A DNA stretch of 64,000 nt, taken from NCBI GenBank assembly GCA_009829735.1, contig CM020620.1, forward strand, positions 25,700,951 to 25,764,950, given 5' to 3'. Below the pieces are notes generated by a model. That model did no database searches, was not told where the DNA came from, and saw only the letters and a program-made list of their open reading frames with translations. This document shows, piece by piece, positions 58,150-64,000 of this stretch. Source of the DNA: Pyropia yezoensis. Lineage: Eukaryota; Rhodophyta; Bangiophyceae; Bangiales; Bangiaceae. Position numbers and translations under genes: made by a program. Position 1 is the stretch's first letter, and each line of letters opens with the position of its first letter.

Positions 58150-59770
58150 ACCACACAGCCCGCCGCCTTGGCCGCTGCCACCCGCGGGGAGGGGTGGGGG
58201 GAGGGGAAAGGGTGTGGGGGGGAAGAGGAGAAAAGGGCACGGCAGAGAATCAGCGGCCGTGGGGTGGGGGCGCGGCTCGGGGGCGGCCCACCAGCAGCGG
58301 CGGCGGCGCGGTTTGAAATCCCGCGCCGCCGGTGCTGGCGCGACCTGCTGCCCTCCCCAACCGAGCCGCCGCGCCCGTGCTCCCCCCCGGCCGGCCGCCG
58401 ATCCTCCACCCCACCCCTCCCACACTCTCCCTCCTCCTCACGCCCCCCCCCCCCACAACAAACGCACCGGTCCGGCCGCCGCAACCGCCACCCAGCCCGC
58501 CGCCTTGGCCGCTGCCACCTGCGGGGGGGGGGGAGGGGTGGGGGGGAAGAGGCAAGAAAGGCACGGCAGAGAATCAGCGGCCGTGGGGTGGGGGCGCGGC
58601 TTGGGAGCAGCACACCAGCAGCGGCGGCGGCGCGGTTTGAAGAAACCGCGCCGCCGGTGCTGGCGCGACCTGCCCCCCCCTTCTCCCAACAGAGCCGCCG
58701 CGCCCGTGCTCCCCCCCGGCCGGCCGCCGATCCTCCACCCCACCCCTCTCACACTCTTCCCCCCTCCTCCTCACGCCCCCTCCTCTCCCCCACAACAAAC
58801 GCACCGGTCCGGCCGCCGCAATCGCCACTCATCCCGCCGCCTTGGCCACTGCCACCTGCGGGGGGGGGGGGGGGGTGGGGGAGGGGGGAGGGGGGAAAGA
58901 GGCGCCGATCCTCCACCCCGCCCCTCCTACACTCTCCCCCCTCCTCACGCCCCCCTCCTCACGCCCCCCTCCTCACGCCCCCCCCCCCCCCACAACAAAC
59001 GCACCGGTCCAGCCGCCGCAGCCGCCACACAACCCGCCGCCTTGTCCGCTGCCACCTGCGGGGGGAGGGGGTGGGGGACGGGGGTGGGGGAGAAGAGGCA
59101 AAAAAGGCACGGCAGGGAATCAGCGGCCGTGGGGTGGGGGCGCGGCTTGGGGGCAGCACGCCAGCAGCGGCGGCGGCGCGGTTTGAAAAACCGCGCCGCC
59201 GGTGCTAGCGCGACCTGCCCCCCTCCCCCAACAGAGCCGCCGCGCCCGTGCTCCCCCCCGGCCGGCCGCCGATCCTCCACCCCGCCCCTCCTACACTCTC
59301 CCCCCTCCTCACGCCCCCCTCCTCACGCCCCCCCCCTCCCCACAACAAACGCACCGGTCCGGCCGCCGCAACCGCCAGACAAACCGCCGCCTTGGCCGCT
59401 GCCACCTGCGGGGGGAGGGGGTGGGGGACGGGGGTGGGGGAGAAGAGGCAAAAAAGGCACGGCAGGGAATCAGCGGCCGTGGGGTGGGGGCGCGGCTTGG
59501 GGGCAGCACGCCAGCAGCGGCGGCGGCGCGGTTTGAAAAACCGCGCCGCCGGTGCTAGCGCGACCTGCCCCCCTCCCCCAACAGAGCCGCCGCGCCCGTG
59601 CTCCCCCCCCGGCCGGCCGCCGATCCTCCACCCCGCCCCTCTCACACTCTCCCCCCTCCTCACGGCCCCCCCCTCTCGCCCCCCCCCCCCCCACAACAAA
59701 CGCACCGGTCCGGCCGCCGCAACCGCCACACAACCCGCCGCCTTGGCCGCTGCCACCTGCGGGGGGGGTG
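58150..59770. repeat. Satellite array 2, homologous to array 1
   Basis: About five units in tandem (shared anchors at 58241, 58565, 59111 and 59461; one unit near 58880-59000 is internally deleted). Each full unit carries the GGCGGCGCGGTTT/AAACCGCGCCGCC hairpin or a close variant. It lies directly upstream of the ParB-like gene, as array 1 lies upstream of the helicase-block gene. Confidence 0.9.
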
Positions 59771-60145
59771 GGGGAAGGGAGGGGGCGCGGCACACCGTGG
59801 AGAGGGTGGTTGGGAATGGGGGAGAGGGCGCGGCACAACCGGGAAAGGGAGGGTGGGGGAAGGGAGGGGGCGCGGCACACCGTCGAGAGGGTGAGCGGGA
59901 GAGGGCGCGGCACAACCGGGAAAGGGAGGGTGGGGGAAGGGAGGCGGCGCGGCACACCGTGGAGAAGGTGAGGGGGAAAGGGCGCGGCACGGCCGGGAAA
60001 GCGAGGGTGGGGGGTGGGACGCACAGAGCGCGGCGGGGAGGGCGGGGGGGGGACGGGGCGGCGCGTGCATGCATGCGCGCGTGCATGCCCGTTCAACGGG
60101 CGCCGCGCGCATGCATGCGCGCGTGTGTGGGTGCACGAATGCGTG
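59771..60145. repeat. Tail repeats and GCATGC-rich block of array 2
   Basis: Four 60-75 bp units like those at 45446-45640, then alternating GCATGCATGCGCGCG sequence, prone to form Z-DNA. This ends the region of homology with array 1. Confidence 0.85.
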
Positions 60146-61346
60146 CGCGTCACAGCACCCCGTTTCGAAATCAGAGCGGCAAATTAATAAATGGTCGAGG
60201 AAAAACGACCGTACGTACAGAGGTTGTTTTAGGACATGTTTTCCTCTTGACGCGATAAATTCCACTCTGCTCGTCTGTGCCCGCCAGGTGGTGGGTCAGT
60301 CAACACTCCTTGCACTGCCTGGCGATATTATTGGCATCCTGCATTGCTGTGGACCATGAACGCAGAAATGCAAGCGAGCCTTTGTGCTCCGTACGCTACC
60401 CCCCCGCTTGGACCCCTCTTCACGCTGTCCCCCCGCGCGCGCCCACACCCGCACGCGCGTGTGCATGTGCCCAACGCAATTCGAACCCCACCCCACCCCC
60501 CCCCCCCGCCTCCCCCCCCCCCCCACGCGAAATTTTGCGGGGCACACATTTGCGGGAAGGCTCCGGGTGACGACTTCGCGAGCATTAACCGATAAAAACT
60601 CAGCACGCGGTCTGGTCTCGATGACTGTGTGAGTATCAGCCAGCCAGCACTCTTTATCGTCCAGCACCCCCAGCTGAGAAATGCGTGTTCATGGCCCTTC
60701 CATAGCGGGATTCCCGTTTCCACAGTACAATGCGGGTCCGTTTTGACAGCGGCTGTGGGGTGCACATGCAGGGGACGGTCGGGAGACAGAGGTACGCCCT
60801 CCGCGTCATATGCTTTTGTAAATAAATAGCACAGCGCATGATGCCTCACATGATGGTCGTAACTATATACGCAGCGCCTGCGTGCGTCGGCCGACGAAAC
60901 GTCTACAGAAAGTACACAAAAAAAATAGAGAAAGCTGGGGCGGACGGTACCGCGAGAGGGGTTTCGCAACTGCATCCGCAACCCGCAAACCCGATTGAGG
61001 GCGTCTCCCTGCACCTTTAGGATGTGCTGGCAAAAAAAAAACAAAACACTGTGCGCATACCCCTTGACAAGGTTGTCCTCATGCTCCTCACAAAAATGGG
61101 GTCTCGACGGCGCTTCCCCTTCTGGGGGGGGTCCGTAGCGGGGCAAGCGTGTAGTACATGAATGAGTAGAAGGGCGTTCATACGCAGACGGTCTGGCGGG
61201 AGCGGAATGCGAGGCGACGCGCGCGGTCGCAGGCCGGGCGGGAGTTCAAGACTGCCCGGCGATACGCTTAATGTGTGCGCGTGCACGAGTGCCAAGTTCT
61301 TTTCCGTGGTTCATCCGTGAAAAACCGGGCCTCTCCCGCCCGACAG
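60146..61346. other. Moderate-GC region, possible spliced minus-strand gene
   Basis: Minus-strand fragments look coding but have no single ORF: YGPPPEGEAPSRPHFCEEHE with EDNLVKG (61145-61065), followed by a donor-like GGTATGC and pyrimidine-rich acceptors TTTTTGCCAG (about 61030) and TTTTTGTGTACTTTCTGTAG (about 60905). A multi-exon gene with small exons is possible. I cannot build a reliable model. Confidence 0.25.
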
Positions 61347-61460
61347 TCACCACCAGCGTGACGTGGGCAGGGCGTACACCCTGACACGGTCATAGCCCTC
61401 GCCAGCCTTGCACTCGCCAATCAACTCAAGGGTAAAGTGTGGGCCCCCCGCGCACTTCAT
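61347..61460 (-). CDS. Small ORF, possible first exon
   Basis: 37 codons from the ATG at 61460: MKCAGGPHFTLELIGECK, then a segment containing GYDRVRVYALPTSRWW and TGA. The composition is protein-like, and a donor-like GGTGTACG occurs inside it, so it may be the first exon of the gene fragments at 60.9-61.1 kb. No family recognised. Confidence 0.3.
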   Translation of the reverse strand: MKCAGGPHFTLELIGECKAGEGYDRVRVYALPTSRWW

Positions 61461-61667
61461 TTACGCTTGGGGACCCAACACCTGCCGCCCCCCCTTGCAC
61501 GCCCGCCCGACACCCACGCCCCAGCAGACCACCCTTCGCCCCTGATCCACCCCGCCGGTGCAATGCAACGTGCTCCATGGATTGGGTGGGGCAGGCCAAG
61601 TACTTGCGCCTGCACAGCCCCATTCCACGACCCGCCCGGTGACGGCGACACAAGGTCATGCAAGCGG

Positions 61668-62663
61668 CTACTCACTCCCCGTAAAGCGCTCAGAGGAGCC
61701 GAGGTACTCAACCACGGTCCGCAGGACATGCACAGGGCAGTTGCCCTTGTGTGACAACCACTCTTCAATCTCGCCGCTGTGAAACACGCACATACACGGC
61801 AGGCGGCGCACCTTGTCCCCAGCCTGAAACTCTTCCAAACAGATGCTGCACGGGGCCTCAGCACCAGCCGCGTCTGCAGCCTGCAGTGTGAACGACGGGA
61901 GCATGGACATTGCCCATGCGGGCACCGGGCACATGCCACCGGCCCCGCCGCCAGCGCCCCCCACGGGCACGCGCAGACCCGCTGGCAGTGCCGGCCTCGG
62001 CCCGCGCGCCACAGGGGCGTTGGCCACCAGCCCAGACGGGGGGGCAGTCGCCACAGAATCGGCACGCATCGTACCCACATCAGGCACCGGGGACATGCCC
62101 GGAAGCGAGACATCGACGTGCATCACGGGCACGCGCAGACCCGCTGGCAGTGCCGGCCACGGCCCGTGCGCCACAGCGGCGTTGGCCACCGGCCCAGACG
62201 GGGGGGCAGTCGCCACCACCCCCGCCGCAGACCCCCCCTGTGGGATAAAGCCCGCCTGTGCTACACGGCCCATCACAAAGACAACCTGGCCACGCGAGCC
62301 ATGGGGCGTCGTCGCCGCCGTGCTGAGGTTGTCGAGCGCGGCGCTCAGAGTGCGGGCGGGCGCCGTCGCGGCTGTGGATGACCCCGGGATGGCCGCTGCA
62401 CCCTGGGAGGCATCAACAGGCTCTGTGGCCGTGTCGTCGGTCAAATCGATGATGGGCGGGGGGACAGGAGCCCCCCCGTGGACCCCCGCCGAGTACCCGA
62501 CCGCTCCGCTACCCGTCAAGAGCGCGATATCCGCCTCCGCTCTCCCGGATGAGCGCCCAGCCCGCTCGGCCAACCGAGAGGACCGCCGGGGGGGCCGGCG
62601 CCCGTGCCGCTCCCCCGTGTCGTCATCCGAGCTGCGCGGCTGGTAGTTGCGGTCAGCCGACAT
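61668..62663 (-). CDS. ZNRF-like RING-finger protein with an altered zinc ligand
   Basis: 331 residues from the ATG at 62663. Residues 1-70 are charged (RPPRRSSRLAERAGRSS). IIDLTDDTATEP, an acidic hydrophobic core resembling a SUMO-interacting motif, follows. Two tandem repeats of about 60 residues (VATAPPSGxVANAxVAxGP and PALPAGLRVPV) fill the middle. The C-terminal RING is CSICLEEFQAGDKVRRLPC, then MCVFHSGEIEEWLSHKGNCPVH. The LPCxCVFH and terminal CPxH match ZNRF-type E3 ubiquitin ligases, but the expected sixth ligand Cys (as in KSCIDSW) is Glu here (SGEIEEW). It could be a divergent or inactive E3. Confidence 0.75.
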   Translation of the reverse strand: MSADRNYQPRSSDDDTGERHGRRPPRRSSRLAERAGRSSGRAEADIALLTGSGAVGYSAGVHGGAPVPPPIIDLTDDTATEPVDASQGAAAIPGSSTAATAPARTLSAALDNLSTAATTPHGSRGQVVFVMGRVAQAGFIPQGGSAAGVVATAPPSGPVANAAVAHGPWPALPAGLRVPVMHVDVSLPGMSPVPDVGTMRADSVATAPPSGLVANAPVARGPRPALPAGLRVPVGGAGGGAGGMCPVPAWAMSMLPSFTLQAADAAGAEAPCSICLEEFQAGDKVRRLPCMCVFHSGEIEEWLSHKGNCPVHVLRTVVEYLGSSERFTGSE

Positions 62664-63429
62664 GATCCAGGCCCGGCAGGGGTTTGGGACGGGCAAGGCG
62701 GGTGGAAAAAAACAGTTTGTGGAGGGTGACGAGGGTGGGACGGGGGGGGGGGGGGGGGGGGGGGGGGAGAGCGGGTAGGGTGGCGGAGAGCCCACACAGG
62801 CCGACGCGCATCCGTCCCGGGAAGGGGGCCGCCCGCGGGGGAACGGTACTGTGGTGCTGGCAAAGAGGCTACAGGCCCGACGCGTCTCCTCCCTGATAAT
62901 CCGAGAGGCGCCTTGCACGAGGCAGATCAGGTCCGGTCTCAATGCAATAGATTGGGAGCCCTGTGATGCCATGCCCAGGCCCAAGCACGTCCCGTGTTTC
63001 TTGTGCTGGGCCGACAGGACCGACCTCACTCAAACACAGGGTGGAAAGGCGTGCTTGACCACATTCGTGATTGCGTCAAGAGAGGGGGTGTCACACTCCC
63101 AAACTGCGCCCTATCCCCTCGCCGAATGCTGTGTGGCCACTGCGCTGTGTGGCACGGCGTGTGCCGTCCGCGCAGTGATCCTTGAGCCGGGATCCTTGCC
63201 AAGCTTGTTTTTCAGCCGTTACGCCACTCCGCGACTTGTCAAGTGGCCCCCTGAACCCCCCTCCACACCCCCGTGCGGGCCGACTGTTTATTTTTGTCTT
63301 CGTCTATGAGGCGTGTTAATTGCCTATAGATGTCGCCTTCCCACCATTTTTTATGAGGGTAAGCCAAGACGCACAGCGACGGTGCGTACCACAAGATGGA
63401 AGAAAAGGTGGGTTTTTGCCGTCGTTCAG
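62664..63429. other. Upstream region of the RING gene, no other gene seen
   Basis: Includes a G tract of about 28 (62740-62767) roughly 75 bp upstream of the RING-gene ATG, like the tract upstream of the Fanzor-like gene. The rest holds short ORFs only. Confidence 0.5.
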
Positions 63430-63850
63430 GCGGGGTATGGCCGGCGGGGACGGCCGCTGGGGATGGCCGGCGAGGACAGCCGGAGGGGCTCACCTGTGGC
63501 GATTGCCTGCGGCAATTACCGGCGGGGACGGCCGGAGGGGCCTGCCCGCGGCGATTGCCCGCGGGGGCGGCCTGCAGGAGTGGCGTGCGGTAGCGGCCGA
63601 ATGGAGCGGCGTGCAGCAGTGGCCGGCGGCCGCCGTGGCGAGCGGCGGGGCGGGTCTGCGGGGGGGAGGGGGGGGGGGGGGTGCCGGTGGAGGTGGCTTG
63701 TGGCGATTGTACACTACGGTGGCCGGCTGCAGGGGCCGGCGGTAGTGCACTGCGGTGGTGGGCCGCTGCAGGCGGGCGCCTTCGTGGCCGGCGACAGGGG
63801 CCAGCGGTGGGGGCCAGCTGTGACGCCTGGCGGCAGCGGTCAATGCGGGG
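63430..63850. repeat. GC-rich minisatellite
   Basis: Imperfect repeats of GGCGGGGACGGCCGG and GCGATTGCCYGCGG type units, similar in character to 13330-14030. ORFs across it encode only G/R/A-rich repeats. Confidence 0.7.
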
Positions 63851-64000
63851 TGGCCCGTGGCGGTGGGTAGCGGCGGTCTGGGGCTTGAGGAAATTAACAA
63901 GAGCAACTAAGAAGCTCTTTCAGATGGGCCACCCCTCTCCCCATCACTTTATCCGTTTACTTCCGCCGTGCAAAAGGAGTCTGCATATAACAACTCTCGG

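Noticed and set aside
60465-60495. GGTTCGAATTGCG on the minus strand, resembling a tRNA B box
   Set aside because: No matching A box or acceptor stem nearby. I found no tRNA or rRNA gene in the window.

Overview
The window looks like nuclear DNA from a GC-rich eukaryote, most probably an alga. A bangiophyte red alga is my best guess, but that is inference. The reasons are spliced GT-AG introns in a nucleotide-sugar transporter, an HBS1 ribosome-rescue GTPase, an ILR3-type bHLH factor, a chromodomain Ty3/gypsy retroelement, a Fanzor-like nuclease, few introns overall, and many long G/C homopolymers and GC-rich minisatellites.

Layout. 1-12,990: two related Ty3/gypsy elements on the minus strand. 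A nearly intact element A (870-10,245; LTRs, PBS, PPT, gag, pol with chromodomain, and a third ORF on the opposite strand) sits inside remnants of element B (1-869 and 10,246-12,990), and about 3.6 kb of B pol is missing. Both elements carry many small hairpins whose stems differ but whose loop is RACTT. 12,991-18,420: minisatellite and gene-poor DNA. 18,421-29,512: host genes HBS1 (minus), a bHLH factor (plus) and a three-exon KVAG-type nucleotide-sugar transporter (minus). 30,198-34,436: a Fanzor1/TnpB-like RNA-guided-nuclease homologue with N-terminal zinc knuckles.

36,838-60,150: a cassette of unusual genes, nearly all on the minus strand: a ParB/sulfiredoxin-fold protein, an unknown protein, a 2OG-Fe(II)-oxygenase-like protein, a bacterial-type DNA N6A/N4C methyltransferase, a SET-domain protein, a repeat-rich protein and a UPF1-like SF1 helicase. 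They form three head-to-tail blocks. Within each block, consecutive ORFs lie in the same frame and are separated by single stop codons. Clusters of an 18-bp palindrome lie at 36.8-37.2 kb and 52.5-52.8 kb, and homologous satellite arrays lie directly upstream of the first and last blocks. This resembles a large mobile or selfish element coding for DNA and chromatin modification. I recognise no transposase or recombinase in it.

60,150-64,000: a possible small spliced gene, a ZNRF-like RING protein gene and a minisatellite. Many reading frames in the window begin with GTG or TTG; where possible I chose the first ATG.
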